Origin: Bordetella parapertussis
GTDB lineage: Bacteria > Pseudomonadota > Gammaproteobacteria > Burkholderiales > Burkholderiaceae_C
Assembly: GCA_945878355.1 (NCBI GenBank)
Contig: CAMCTC010000033.1
Coordinates: forward strand, 1 to 46,589
Direction: 5' to 3'
DNA length: 46,589 bases
Positions 8,705 through 20,725 of the stretch are shown here, in pieces. Both the position numbers and the translations under genes were made by a program. How positions within the stretch are numbered: the stretch's first letter is position 1; each line of letters starts with the position of its first letter. The notes beneath the pieces are model-generated. The model saw nothing but the letters and a program-made list of their open reading frames with translations. It was not told where the DNA came from and did not search any database.

Positions 8705-10260
8705 CCGTGGCCAAAGCCAACGATGTCGAACACGATGCGATCCCGCACGGCCAGCAGGCGCCTGCCTGCACCGTGGTCATCTTCGGCGCCGCCGGCGACC
8801 TCACCAAGCGGCTGCTGATCCCGGCGCTGTACAACCTGGCGCGCACCGGGCTGTTGCCCGAGAAGTTCGCGCTGGTCGGGGTCGACCGACTCGAGATGAC
8901 CGACGCGGCATTCCGCCAGCACCTCGACGCTGCGGTGCGCGCATTCGCCGCCGACAAGCATTACTCGCAGGTGCTCGACGAGTTGCATTGGAACGAGCTG
9001 CTGCAGCGCATCAGTTATCTGCCGGGCGATTTTGGCGACCCGCTGGCCTATGCCCGGTTGGGCGACAAGCTCGGCGAGGTCAGCGCAGCCCAGCACAACG
9101 GCGACAGCGTGTTGTTCTACCTGGCGGTGGCGGCACGGTTTTTCGGCGGCATCGTCGACCAGCTCGGCGCAGCCGGGCTCGTCACTGAAGCACCAGGCCG
9201 CTGGCGCCGGGTGGTGGTCGAGAAGCCTTTCGGTCACGACATGGCCTCGGCGCGCGCGCTCAACACCCAGCTGCGCCGCAGCTTGGCCGAGCCCCAGATC
9301 TACCGCATGGACCATTTCCTGGGCAAGGAGACGGTGCAGAACATCATGCTGATGCGCTTTGCCAACAGCATCTTCGAGCCGCTGTGGAACCGCGACCACA
9401 TCGACCATGTGCAGATCACCGTGGCCGAGACCGTGGGCGTCGAGAGCCGGGCGGGCTTTTACGAGACCACGGGCGCGCTGCGCGACATGGTGCCCAACCA
9501 TGTGTTCCAGTTGTTGGCGCTGACCGCGATGGAGCCTCCCGCGTCTTTCTCGGCCGACGCTATCCGCAATGAGAAGACCAAGGTGCTGAACTCGGTGCAC
9601 CGGGTCGACGCGGCCAGCGACAGCGTGCGCGGCCAATACGCGGTCGGCCAGCGCGACGGGCAATTGCTGACGGGCTACCGCGAAGAAGCCGGCGTGGCGG
9701 CCGGCAGCATGACCGAGACCTATGTGGCGATGAAGCTCGGGGTCGACAACTGGCGCTGGTCCGGCGTGCCTTTCTACCTGCGAACCGGCAAGGCGATGGC
9801 CAAGCGCAGCAGCGAGATCGTGATCCAGTTCAAGCGGCCGCCGCTGTCGCTGTTCCGTGACACCGCGACCGAGGCGCTGACGCCCAACGCGCTGGTGCTC
9901 AAGCTCCAGCCCGATGAAGGCGCGGCGCTGATGTTCGGCGCCAAGATTCCCGGGCCCAGCATCTCGATCGGCCAGGTGCACATGGACTTCCACTACAAGG
10001 ATTACTTCCAGAACGCACCGAGCACCGGCTACGAGACGCTGATCTACGACTGCATGATCGGCGACGCGACCTTGTTCCAGCGTTCGGACAGCGTGATCGC
10101 GGGCTGGAAGATCGTCCAGCCCTTGCTCGACCACTGGGCCGAGGGCGCAGCCGATGGCGAGCCGGCCGCGCTGGCGAACTACGCGGCCGGTTCCGAAGGC
10201 CCGGCCGCTGCAGACGCTTTGCTGCAGGACAGTGGACGGTCCTGGAGGCGCTTGGTCTGA
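8701..10260 (+). CDS. zwf: Glucose-6-phosphate 1-dehydrogenase
   Basis: Oxidises glucose 6-phosphate to 6-phosphogluconolactone, producing NADPH. The 519-residue protein has the N-terminal [20 protein letters not shown] nucleotide motif (about residues 23-42), [18 protein letters not shown], and the active-site peptide [14 protein letters not shown], where His and Lys bind substrate (most family members read RIDHYLGKE). Length is slightly above the usual 490. It overlaps gnd by four bases, so the two products are made together. A ribosome site lies inside the gnd end (AAGAAAGG). The link to the surrounding CoA and receptor genes is not obvious; NADPH supply for the oxygenases and the Old Yellow Enzyme is a possible role. 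Confidence 0.96.
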   Translation: MTVAKANDVEHDAIPHGQQAPACTVVIFGAAGDLTKRLLIPALYNLARTGLLPEKFALVGVDRLEMTDAAFRQHLDAAVRAFAADKHYSQVLDELHWNELLQRISYLPGDFGDPLAYARLGDKLGEVSAAQHNGDSVLFYLAVAARFFGGIVDQLGAAGLVTEAPGRWRRVVVEKPFGHDMASARALNTQLRRSLAEPQIYRMDHFLGKETVQNIMLMRFANSIFEPLWNRDHIDHVQITVAETVGVESRAGFYETTGALRDMVPNHVFQLLALTAMEPPASFSADAIRNEKTKVLNSVHRVDAASDSVRGQYAVGQRDGQLLTGYREEAGVAAGSMTETYVAMKLGVDNWRWSGVPFYLRTGKAMAKRSSEIVIQFKRPPLSLFRDTATEALTPNALVLKLQPDEGAALMFGAKIPGPSISIGQVHMDFHYKDYFQNAPSTGYETLIYDCMIGDATLFQRSDSVIAGWKIVQPLLDHWAEGAADGEPAALANYAAGSEGPAAADALLQDSGRSWRRLV

Positions 10261-10317
10261 GTGAACAGCGCGACCTCAAGGCATTGAAATGCCGAATGCA
10301 ACGACTCGACAGGAGAC

Positions 10318-11928
10318 ATGATGGCGTGGAATTTCGGGGATATCTTGGACACGGTCGGCGCGCATGTCCCACCGCAGGCGCCGGCTTTCATTCACGGCCA
10401 GCGCGTCATCTCCTGGGGTGACGCAAACCAGATGACCAACAAGCTGGCCCGGGCGCTGATCGCGCGTGGCTCGAAGCCTGGCGACAAGATTGCGATCTAC
10501 ATGCGCAACCGGCCGGAGTACCTGCTCGCGCTGGCGGCGGGTTGGAAGGCGCGGCTGACCCATGTGAACGTCAACTACCGCTACACGCCTGAGGAGGTCT
10601 GGTACATCTTTGACAATTCCGATGCGCAGACGGTGGTCTACGCGTCGGAATTCCGCGATGCAGTGGCCGAGATCCGGCCTCGCCTGCCCATGGTGAAGAC
10701 CTGGATCGAGGTCGGTGCTGCGGGCGCCATCGCACCGTTTGCCGAGTCCTTCGACGATCTGGCCCAACAAGGCAAGGGTGATCCGCTTGGCATCGAGCGT
10801 TCGGGTGACGATCAGTTCTTCATCTACACCGGGGGCACCACCGGCATGCCCAAGGGCGTGATGTGGGCCCACGACGACCTTCGCGAGATCATGCTGCAGG
10901 GGCCCAGGCTGCTCGGCCCGGTGCCCGAGACGCTGGAAGAACTGGCCGTATTCACGCGGCAGACAGGGCCTGGCGGCTGCATCCTGCCGGCGCCGCCGCT
11001 GATGCATGGCACCGGCTTGTTGACATCGATGGGCACGATGATGGCCGGCGGTTGCGTCGTCACGCTCGAGGGACAGACCTTCGATCCGGTGGAGATGTTG
11101 AAAGCCACCCACCAGCACAGACCGCAGACGCTCGTGATCGTCGGCGACGCTTTCGGCAAACCGCTGCTCAACGCGCTCAATGCCGCACCCGGCGTCTACG
11201 ACTTGTCGAGCGTCGCGGTCATCATTTCATCGGGCGTGATGTGGAGCCTGGAGGTCAAGGCTGGCCTGCTTGCGCACATGCCCAATGCCGTCCTCAACGA
11301 TGGATTTTCTTCGTCCGAAGCCCTGGGCATGGGCGTGTCGTTGATGACCAAGGACGCGCAAGTCCAGACCGCCAAGTTCGTGCTGGGCAACCGCTGCAAG
11401 GTGTTTGACGAAATGGACCAGCCGGTCGTGCCGGGTTCGGGCTTGTCGGGCATGGTCGCCATCGCGCCGCCCAATCCGATCGGCTACTACAAGGATGAAG
11501 AGAAATCGGCGCGTACCTTCCGGGTTATCGGCGGGGTGCGCTATTCGATTCCTGGCGATTGGTGTGTGGTCGAGACCGACGGCAGCCTGACCTTGCTCGG
11601 CCGCGGCAGCGCCTGCATCAACACCGCCGGCGAGAAGGTCTTTCCGGAAGAGGTCGAGGAAGCGCTCAAGACCCATCCCTGCGTCGAAGACGCGCTGGTC
11701 ATTGGCCTGGCCGACGACAAGTGGGGCCAGTCCGTCACCGGGGTGGTTCGGCTGGTCGACGGTGCGGCGCTGGCCGAAGACGAGTTGCGTGCCCATGTTC
11801 GCAAGGCGCTGGCCGGTTACAAGACCCCGAAGCGCGTGTTCGCCACCACCGAAGTCTTGCGCGCCAGCAACGGCAAGGCCGATTACCCGACCGCCAGGAG
11901 GATCGCCCAGGATGCCGCAGCAGCTTGA
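10318..11928 (+). CDS. AMP-dependent acyl-CoA synthetase
   Basis: ANL-superfamily ligase, 536 residues, activating a carboxylic acid through an acyl-adenylate to its CoA thioester. Core motifs are IYTGGTTGMPKGVMW (residues about 170-184, phosphate loop), PLMHGTGLL, SIPGDWCVVETDGSLTLLGR (the hinge Asp region), INTAGEKVFPEEVEEAL and the C-terminal SNGKADYPTAR with the adenylation Lys. The start ATG follows GACAGGAGACATG; a second ATG directly behind it is equally usable. It lies 57 bases after zwf on the same strand and may belong to the same transcript. It resembles FadD3-type ligases acting on medium or ring-bearing acids, but the specificity is not certain. It could feed the acyl-CoA dehydrogenase at 1095. 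Confidence 0.93.
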   Translation: MMAWNFGDILDTVGAHVPPQAPAFIHGQRVISWGDANQMTNKLARALIARGSKPGDKIAIYMRNRPEYLLALAAGWKARLTHVNVNYRYTPEEVWYIFDNSDAQTVVYASEFRDAVAEIRPRLPMVKTWIEVGAAGAIAPFAESFDDLAQQGKGDPLGIERSGDDQFFIYTGGTTGMPKGVMWAHDDLREIMLQGPRLLGPVPETLEELAVFTRQTGPGGCILPAPPLMHGTGLLTSMGTMMAGGCVVTLEGQTFDPVEMLKATHQHRPQTLVIVGDAFGKPLLNALNAAPGVYDLSSVAVIISSGVMWSLEVKAGLLAHMPNAVLNDGFSSSEALGMGVSLMTKDAQVQTAKFVLGNRCKVFDEMDQPVVPGSGLSGMVAIAPPNPIGYYKDEEKSARTFRVIGGVRYSIPGDWCVVETDGSLTLLGRGSACINTAGEKVFPEEVEEALKTHPCVEDALVIGLADDKWGQSVTGVVRLVDGAALAEDELRAHVRKALAGYKTPKRVFATTEVLRASNGKADYPTARRIAQDAAAA

Positions 11929-12063
11929 GTCAGTGGCGCCCGTCGGGCGGATCAAGCCGGCAATGACTTGGACGGCCAGGCCTGCGCGTTCGATCCGTCA
12001 ATGCGCTGGGGCCATGCCGGCGCGCACCCAAACCGACGCCCCGAGCGTCTCCATCGGCCCTGG

Positions 12064-12936
12064 ATGATCGACAGCAAAAACCCTGTGTACCGCCCGCTGA
12101 TGGGTGTCTTGTTCATGTGCATGGCTTGCACATTCTTTCCGGTGATGAACGGTCTGGCCAAATTGATGAGCCAGCGCTACTCGTCGGAGCAGGTGGTATG
12201 GGCTCGAACGTTCAGCCATCTGATCCTGGTGCTGTTGGTGCTGCTGCCGCGCTACGGGTCGGACATCGTCAAGACCCAGCGCCCTGGCTTGCAGATCCTG
12301 CGCTCGTGCATGCTGCTGGCGTCGACGATGCTTTACTTCACCGCGATCAAATACGTCTCGATTGCCCAGGCGTCGTCGATCTCTTTCCTCGCGCCGCTGC
12401 TGGTGATGGTGCTGGCTGGACCGATGCTGAATGAAAAAGTCACACCGGCGCGTGCCATGGGGGTGGTGGTCGGCTTCATCGGCGTGCTGGTGATCGTTCG
12501 ACCTGGGTCCGCAGTGTTCCAACCGGCATCGCTGCTGATCGTCGTCAGCTCATTGTGTTACGCGATTTACCAGTTGCTGACCCGGCAGGTTGCCGGCACG
12601 GATCGCCCGGAAACATCGGTGGTTTACTCAGCCTTGGTCGGCTCCGTGCTGATGAGCTTGGTCGTGCCTTTTTCGTGGACCACGCCGACCGGGCTGGTCG
12701 ACTGTCTGCTGCTGGCCAGCCTGGGCGCGCTCGGCGCTTCGGGACATTACTGCCTGGCGCGTGCGATGACTTACGCCCCAGCGAACTTCGTGTCGCCATT
12801 CAATTACTGGCAGATGGTCGGATCGGTGGTCGTGGGCTACCTGATGTTTGCCGAAATTCCGGATCTCTTCACCTGGCTGGGCACTGCGCTGATCATCGCC
12901 GCTGGTTTGTACGTGGGCCTGAAGTCCAGCAAGTAG
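12064..12936 (+). CDS. EamA/DMT-family membrane transporter
   Basis: Drug/metabolite transporter superfamily protein, 290 residues, with about ten predicted membrane helices in two EamA repeats (first ending near LLVMVLAGPMLNEKVTPARA, second near LMFAEIPDLFTWLGTALIIA). The motif SISFLAPLLVMVLAGPMLNE with the following conserved Glu is typical. Members export amino acids, nucleotides or metabolites, so a substrate cannot be assigned. The ATG at 12064 is chosen because the upstream part of the open frame is Arg/Pro-rich and not membrane-like; no clear ribosome site is present, and the ATG at 12100 is an alternative. A copy of the 11-mer GGATCAAGCCG lies at 11949 between this gene and the ligase. 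Confidence 0.88.
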   Translation: MIDSKNPVYRPLMGVLFMCMACTFFPVMNGLAKLMSQRYSSEQVVWARTFSHLILVLLVLLPRYGSDIVKTQRPGLQILRSCMLLASTMLYFTAIKYVSIAQASSISFLAPLLVMVLAGPMLNEKVTPARAMGVVVGFIGVLVIVRPGSAVFQPASLLIVVSSLCYAIYQLLTRQVAGTDRPETSVVYSALVGSVLMSLVVPFSWTTPTGLVDCLLLASLGALGASGHYCLARAMTYAPANFVSPFNYWQMVGSVVVGYLMFAEIPDLFTWLGTALIIAAGLYVGLKSSK

Positions 12937-13119
12937 CCCGCGAGCCGGCCAAGCGGGGCACCATCGGCCCGCGAAGTCCTGGCCGCTAGGGCATTCCCGC
13001 GGGGCATCGACGCCTTGAACCCCCTAAAGTCCGTAGCCTCGCGCGGCGCGAGCCAAGTGCTCTACCGTTTCGAGACCTGCGCCCCGTACGCCAATGTTGA
13101 CGCCAACCCAAGACTGCCC

Positions 13120-14226
<1,107 letters not shown>

Positions 14227-14330
14227 CCTACCCGGCCTTGCGGCCGCCGCTTGATCTCACTCAAGGCCGGCGGCGCGTCCAGAGCACCTGATACGGGCAT
14301 AGGCCTGTGCAGGCCCGATCTGGAGCCGCT

Positions 14331-15344
14331 GTGGTCAGTCAAGAACATCAGGATCTGCCCCGACCCGCCGAGCGACCGGTCGACGCATCGGCTGGCAAGC
14401 CTGGTGCGACGCCTTTCCGCATCCTGGCCTTGTCCGGCGGCGGCTTTTTGGGCCTGTACACCGCGGCGCTGCTGGCGGCGCTTGAGACCAGGTCGGGCGA
14501 GCCGATCGGCCGGCGCTTCGATCTGATTGCGGGCACTTCGGTGGGCGCCATCCTGGCCGCCGCGGTCGCGCTCGAAGTGCCGTTGCGCGAGATTGTCGAG
14601 TTGTTTCAGCAGCATGGCGCCGAGGTCTTCTCGCCGCGGGCGATGCCCAGTGGTGCGCTGGGGCGCTTGCTGGACCTGACGCGGTCGGTGTTGGGTCCGA
14701 AGTACAGCGGCCAGGTGCTGCGCGAGGCCTTGACCGCACGCCTGGGCCAGCGCACGCTGGCCGAGGTGCGCCACCCGGTGCTGCTGCCAGCGGTCAACAT
14801 CAGCCGCAGCCAGACCAAGGTGTTCAAGAGTCCGCATGTGGCGGCGTCCAAGGGTGACGAAGCGACGCTGATCGTCGATGCGGCTATGGCCAGCTGCGCT
14901 GCGCCAGCCTATTTTCCGGCGGTGCGCATAGACGCCGATCTCTACGCTGACGGCGGACTGTTTGCGGTCGCGCCGGACCAGGTGGCGCTGCACGAGGCCC
15001 AGCATTTCATGGCCATCGACGAGGCCAGAGTGCGCATGCTGTCGATAGGCACCGCCACCGCAGGCTACCAGCCGAGCCAGGCACCGGCCGAGGACGCTGG
15101 CGCGGTGGGTTGGTTGTCCGACGGCCGATTGATCATGACGATGGTGTCGGTGCAGCAGCAACATGTGCAGGCGATGATGGAAGACCGCTTGGGCGATCGC
15201 TACCTGCGACTCGATGCGCGTTGGCCAGCGAAGGCCGGGCTGGGCATCGACGTGGCCACGCCCGAGGCTGCGCAACTGCTGGTGGCGATGGCCGAGCAGA
15301 CGCTGCGCGAGACTGATAGTGCGCTGCTGCGCGGCTTCGTCTGA
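14331..15344 (+). CDS. Patatin-like phospholipase
   Basis: Serine lipid acyl hydrolase of about 337 residues. The oxyanion loop ALSGGGFLGLYTAALL near the N terminus, the nucleophile elbow GTSVGA (Ser of GxSxG) and YADGGLFAVAPDQVALHEA, giving the dyad Asp of the D-G-G motif, are all present and in the usual order. The GTG at 14331 is preferred because GGAG lies six bases upstream; GTG at 14307 would add eight residues. It resembles the CBASS-associated and general CapV-like patatins in compact size, but no cyclase or other defence gene is next to it, so a housekeeping lipid role is more likely. Confidence 0.9.
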   Translation: MVSQEHQDLPRPAERPVDASAGKPGATPFRILALSGGGFLGLYTAALLAALETRSGEPIGRRFDLIAGTSVGAILAAAVALEVPLREIVELFQQHGAEVFSPRAMPSGALGRLLDLTRSVLGPKYSGQVLREALTARLGQRTLAEVRHPVLLPAVNISRSQTKVFKSPHVAASKGDEATLIVDAAMASCAAPAYFPAVRIDADLYADGGLFAVAPDQVALHEAQHFMAIDEARVRMLSIGTATAGYQPSQAPAEDAGAVGWLSDGRLIMTMVSVQQQHVQAMMEDRLGDRYLRLDARWPAKAGLGIDVATPEAAQLLVAMAEQTLRETDSALLRGFV

Positions 15345-15362
15345 GCGCCCCGACGCCGTCCG

Positions 15363-15409
15363 CCCCCATGGGGGGTCCAGCAAAGTGGCCGGCCACATTG
15401 ACTTGAGAG
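15363..15409. repeat. Intergenic hairpin repeat, copy B
   Basis: CCCCCATGGGGG (15363-15374) and GTGGCCGGCCAC (15385-15396) are both perfect palindromes, followed by an 18-base block (15392-15409) matching 16 of 18 at 3524-3541. It starts about 20 bases after the patatin stop and could act as its terminator. The shared block indicates a dispersed element. Confidence 0.5.
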
Positions 15410-15466
15410 CATCCCAGGCCCCTGTCGGCGCCCGGCGTTCGCGGAGAAACGACCGAACTTGGGTCA

Positions 15467-15481
15467 TTCCACAATGCGGAA
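15467..15481. promoter_or_regulatory. IclR-like palindrome
   Basis: TTCCACAATGCGGAA is an imperfect dyad (TTCC-CA-TG-GGAA arms) of the shape bound by IclR-family regulators in front of catabolic genes. The next gene start lies 158 bases downstream, and no IclR gene is in the window. The assignment rests on motif shape only. Confidence 0.35.
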
Positions 15482-15638
15482 CGTTTTGTTTCTCATGAGC
15501 GCGCTCAAGCCCTGAGCCGACGCAAGCAATGTTGGTTGCGGCGCTTGCGCTGGCGCTGGGGCAATGCCGATATTGATGTTGCTCAACTCGCGCTGAGGGC
15601 TAGCTTTTACTGTCAGGCATCGCTTCTGGAGTTCTGTC

Positions 15639-16463
15639 TTGACTGCTTTCAAATCCATCCTGGTTCATCTGGACTCTTCGCCTCGCTGCACCGCGCGGCT
15701 GCGGCTGGCGCACCAGCTCGCCGAACTGCATGACGCTGCGGTGACCGCTTTGTACGCGGCCACGCCAGCCGATCTGCAGTTTCCCTTCGGCTTCGGTCCG
15801 GGTATGGAGGCCGCGTCGGTGCTGCGCGACCTGGAAGCCACCCGGCGCGACCGTGCCAGAACGTTGTTCAATGAAGCGGTGGCGTCGGGCTTGTATCGCT
15901 TGCAATGGGCTGAATTGACGCGTGAGCAGCCTCTGTACGCCTTTGCCCAGCGCGCGCTCTACGCTGATCTGATGGTGCTCGGGCAGCACGAACCCCATCA
16001 GGAGCGGGCCCAGGATGTGCCGCCCGACTTTGTCGAATCGACCTTGATCGACAGCGGCAAGCCGGCGCTGTTGCTGCCGTTCATCGGCACGCCGTCGCTG
16101 CCGATCCGCAACGTGCTGGTGGCGTGGAAAGAGTCGCGGGAATCAGCGCGTGCGCTGGCGTCAGCGTTGCCGCTGCTGCAATCGGCTGAGCGTGTGCATG
16201 TGGCTTGCTGGGGCAGGCCAGCGTCCGGCACCGCACCGGTGCTGGCTTACCTTCAGCAACACGGTGTGTCGGCCCAATTGCACCACTATGGCGAGGCCAC
16301 ACCCGACATCGGCGAGTTGCTGTTGTCGCTGGCCAGTGACCTCGATGCGGGCATGCTGGTGATGGGCTGCTATGGCCACAGCCGGGCGCGCGAATGGGTG
16401 CTGGGCGGGGTGTCGCGAACAGTGTTGTCGTCGATGACCTTGCCGGTGCTGACCTCGCACTGA
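15639..16463 (+). CDS. Universal stress protein with two Usp domains
   Basis: Protein of 274 residues with tandem UspA folds: the first from FKSILVHLDSSPRCTARLRL, the second from IRNVLVAWKESRESARALAS. The second ends MGCYGHSRAREWVLGGVSRT, close to the ATP-binding pattern G-x2-G-x9-G-S/T; the first half lacks a clear copy, so nucleotide binding is probably limited to the C-terminal domain. The start is a TTG at 15639 preceded by CTGGAGTTCTGTC, a reasonable ribosome site. Such proteins help survival under starvation or respiratory stress. The small lipoyl-like gene follows after about 45 bases on the same strand and may be co-expressed. Confidence 0.9.
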   Translation: MTAFKSILVHLDSSPRCTARLRLAHQLAELHDAAVTALYAATPADLQFPFGFGPGMEAASVLRDLEATRRDRARTLFNEAVASGLYRLQWAELTREQPLYAFAQRALYADLMVLGQHEPHQERAQDVPPDFVESTLIDSGKPALLLPFIGTPSLPIRNVLVAWKESRESARALASALPLLQSAERVHVACWGRPASGTAPVLAYLQQHGVSAQLHHYGEATPDIGELLLSLASDLDAGMLVMGCYGHSRAREWVLGGVSRTVLSSMTLPVLTSH

Positions 16464-16509
16464 AGCTGCGGTTCGGCCGCTGAACCACTGTCTGGGGAGC
16501 GATGTGTTG

Positions 16510-16758
16510 ATGACCGACGTGGTGCTCGACCCCGAGTTGATGGAGTCGCTGGAAAGCGGCGACCATGCTTGGCTTGAGCAATGGCTGGTCGCCGAAGGCG
16601 ATCTGGTGCAGCCTGGCCAGCTGCTGGCGTTGGCCAGACTGGTGCAGCGCGCTATCCCGGTGACCGCGGTCCATGCCGGTGTGCTGGAGGACATCCGGGT
16701 GCCGGCAGGGCAGACTTTTGCGCCCGGGACTGTGCTGGCCCGATTGATACCCCACTGA
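16510..16758 (+). CDS. Lipoyl/biotinyl-domain-like protein lacking the attachment lysine
   Basis: Small protein (82 residues from the ATG at 16510; GTG at 16504 is also possible, with GGGGAG at 16494). It has the shape of a lipoyl domain: WLVAEGDLVQPGQLLALARL, then AVHAGVLEDIRVPAGQTFAP and GTVLARLIPH, matching the two hammerhead halves joined by a turn. Where lipoyl and biotinyl domains carry Lys in a DKA or MKM turn, this protein reads LVQRAI, and it contains no lysine at all. It therefore cannot be lipoylated or biotinylated on Lys. It lies behind a universal stress protein and converges with lon. Function unknown; a structural or pseudo-carrier role is possible. Confidence 0.75.
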   Translation: MTDVVLDPELMESLESGDHAWLEQWLVAEGDLVQPGQLLALARLVQRAIPVTAVHAGVLEDIRVPAGQTFAPGTVLARLIPH

Positions 16759-16766
16759 TACCCCAC
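16745..16766. repeat. 11-bp tandem duplication at the stop codon
   Basis: TGATACCCCAC occurs twice head to tail at 16745-16755 and 16756-16766. The stop codon of the lipoyl-like gene is the start of the second copy, so the duplication leaves the protein unchanged. Confidence 0.6.
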
Positions 16767-16772
16767 TGACAG

Positions 16773-16791
16773 CGCCGGCGCCGCGCCGGCG
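16773..16791. terminator. GC hairpin between convergent genes
   Basis: Two CGCCGGCG arms, each itself palindromic, are separated by three bases between the ends of the lipoyl-like gene and lon. There is no T-run; it may act as a bidirectional weak terminator. Confidence 0.35.
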
Positions 16792-16807
16792 TCTGCGGGC
16801 GGCCGGT

Positions 16808-19180
<2,373 letters not shown>

Positions 19181-19297
19181 GGTGCGGTTCCTCCACGACC
19201 CAGGCTAGGGCTGGACGCGCTGGCGGCGTTGAGGCTGCGCAAGCCTGCGGCCAGGACCCCGCCGGATGGGCGGTACCCTCGCGGTCGGACCGGCGGC

Positions 19298-19594
19298 TCA
19301 GCCGCCCGCGCGCTGCAATTCGCTGCGCAGCCGGTCGATTTCGTCGAGCAGGTCGAGCATCAAGCCCACGCTGGGCAGGCTGGCCTCAAAGTCGCGCTGC
19401 AAGCGGTGGATGCGGCGCACCCGCGCCAGCTCTGCGCCGCCGAAGCCCCAGCGTGGTTCGGTCCGCGCCGGCTCAAGCAAGCCTTCGGCCACTAGGTGAG
19501 CGATCAACTCGGGCTCGACACCGCAGGCCTGCGCCAACTCTTCGAGTTCCAGCCAGCCTTCTTCGCCGAGGTACACGGTGGTGATGATCGTCAT
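19298..19594 (-). CDS. cbpM: Chaperone modulator CbpM
   Basis: MerR-like small protein of 98 residues that binds the J domain of CbpA and holds it inactive. It reads WLELEELAQACGVEPELIAH, then LVAEGLLEP and GGAELARVRRIHRLQRDFEA, the helix-turn-helix-like and helical parts typical of the family, and ends in a coiled region DLLDEIDRLRSELQRAGG. It begins three bases after the cbpA stop codon, so the two are made in step, as is usual. lon follows downstream on the same strand. Confidence 0.92.
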   Translation of the reverse strand: MTIITTVYLGEEGWLELEELAQACGVEPELIAHLVAEGLLEPARTEPRWGFGGAELARVRRIHRLQRDFEASLPSVGLMLDLLDEIDRLRSELQRAGG

Positions 19595-19597
19595 CGG

Positions 19598-20587
19598 TCA
19601 GGCCTCCTGGCCGGGGCGGGGGTTGAACGCCAGATCTTGGGCCATCCTGCGGTAAGCGGCTTTGGCGGGCTCGGTGTCGGCTGGCGGCAGCAGCACGGCC
19701 AGCATCAGGTACAAGTCGCCAGCAGTGCCTGCTGCGCCAGCGGCCGGGATGCCGCGACCCTTGAGCCTGAGCTTGCGGCCGGCTTGTGAGCCCGCTGGCA
19801 CCGTGAGCTCGACCCTGCCGCCGGGGGTGGTCACCGGCACCGTGGTGCCCAGCGCGGCCTCCCAGGGCGCTATCGGCAGCGTCAGATGCAGGTCGCGGCC
19901 ATCGACCCGGTAGCGCGCGTCGGCCTCGAACTGGAGTTCCAAGTACAGGTCGCCCGGCACGCCGCCGCCGAACCCGGGGCTGCCTTGGCCGACCAGACGG
20001 ATCTGCTGCCCGGCACACAAGCCTTTGGGGATCGTCACGCTGAGCTGGCGCTCGCGCAACACGGGGTGGCCCTGCGCGTCGAGCGCCGGGCTTTGCAGCG
20101 TCAGTGTGCGGGTCGCGCCGTTGAAAGCGTCTTGTAGCGGCACGACGATCTTGGCGTGGTGGTCTTCGCCGCGGGCCGAGTAGCCAGCTTCGGCGCGGCG
20201 CTGCCGGGGTCCGGCTTGACCTGTTTGGCGGCCGCCGCGTCCGAGCGAGCCGAACAAGGCCTCGAAGAATGCGCTGTGGTCGCCTGACTCGGCGCCCCAG
20301 CCCTGCGGCGCGCCTGAAAACTCGAAACCGGCATCCCAATCGGGCGGCGGCTGGAAATCGCCACCGCCTTGCCAGCGCTGACCCAGCCTGTCGTAGGCGG
20401 CGCGCTTCTCGGGGTCTTGGAGCACCTCCCAGGCCTCGTTGATCTCCTGCATGCGTACCTGCGCATCGGCGGCCTTGCTGACATCCGGGTGGTGCTTGCG
20501 AACCAAGCGCCGGTAGGCCTTCTTGATCTCGGCGGCTTCGGCCTGGCGCTCGACGCCGAGCACCTGGTAATAGTCCTTGAACTCCAT
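19598..20587 (-). CDS. cbpA: Curved DNA-binding protein / DnaJ-type co-chaperone CbpA
   Basis: DnaJ-family co-chaperone of 329 residues. The J domain starts MEFKDYYQVLGVERQAEAAE and contains the HPD tripeptide in RRLVRKHHPDVSKAADAQ, required to stimulate DnaK. A Gly/Phe-rich linker follows, then the two C-terminal beta domains (VVPLQDAFNGATRTLTLQSP; LTLPIAPWEAALGTTVPVTT). No zinc-finger repeats are present, which separates CbpA from DnaJ. The start at 20587 is taken because the J domain begins there; the open frame extends further upstream without family resemblance. First gene of cbpA-cbpM-lon. Confidence 0.94.
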   Translation of the reverse strand: MEFKDYYQVLGVERQAEAAEIKKAYRRLVRKHHPDVSKAADAQVRMQEINEAWEVLQDPEKRAAYDRLGQRWQGGGDFQPPPDWDAGFEFSGAPQGWGAESGDHSAFFEALFGSLGRGGRQTGQAGPRQRRAEAGYSARGEDHHAKIVVPLQDAFNGATRTLTLQSPALDAQGHPVLRERQLSVTIPKGLCAGQQIRLVGQGSPGFGGGVPGDLYLELQFEADARYRVDGRDLHLTLPIAPWEAALGTTVPVTTPGGRVELTVPAGSQAGRKLRLKGRGIPAAGAAGTAGDLYLMLAVLLPPADTEPAKAAYRRMAQDLAFNPRPGQEA

Positions 20588-20725
20588 CGTCGGCTCTTTC
20601 GCGCTGTGCCAGACCATCGTGGCAGGCGCAGACAGCCAGCACTTGACGCGCATCAACTAGGCATCCCGACGCTGGGATCGATCCTGCCGTGCCTGCAGGC
20701 AGCCGCTGTGCGGCGCTGACCCGGA

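Noticed and set aside
8602..10134. 510-codon open frame on the minus strand
   Set aside because: Lies wholly opposite zwf and the gnd end, with composition typical of antisense frames in GC-rich genes.
14331..15344. Patatin as effector of a CBASS-type defence system
   Set aside because: No nucleotidyltransferase or regulatory partner lies next to it; neighbours are metabolic.
15464..15658. 64-codon minus-strand frame upstream of usp
   Set aside because: Starts inside the usp gene, has no ribosome site and no recognisable family; more likely chance.
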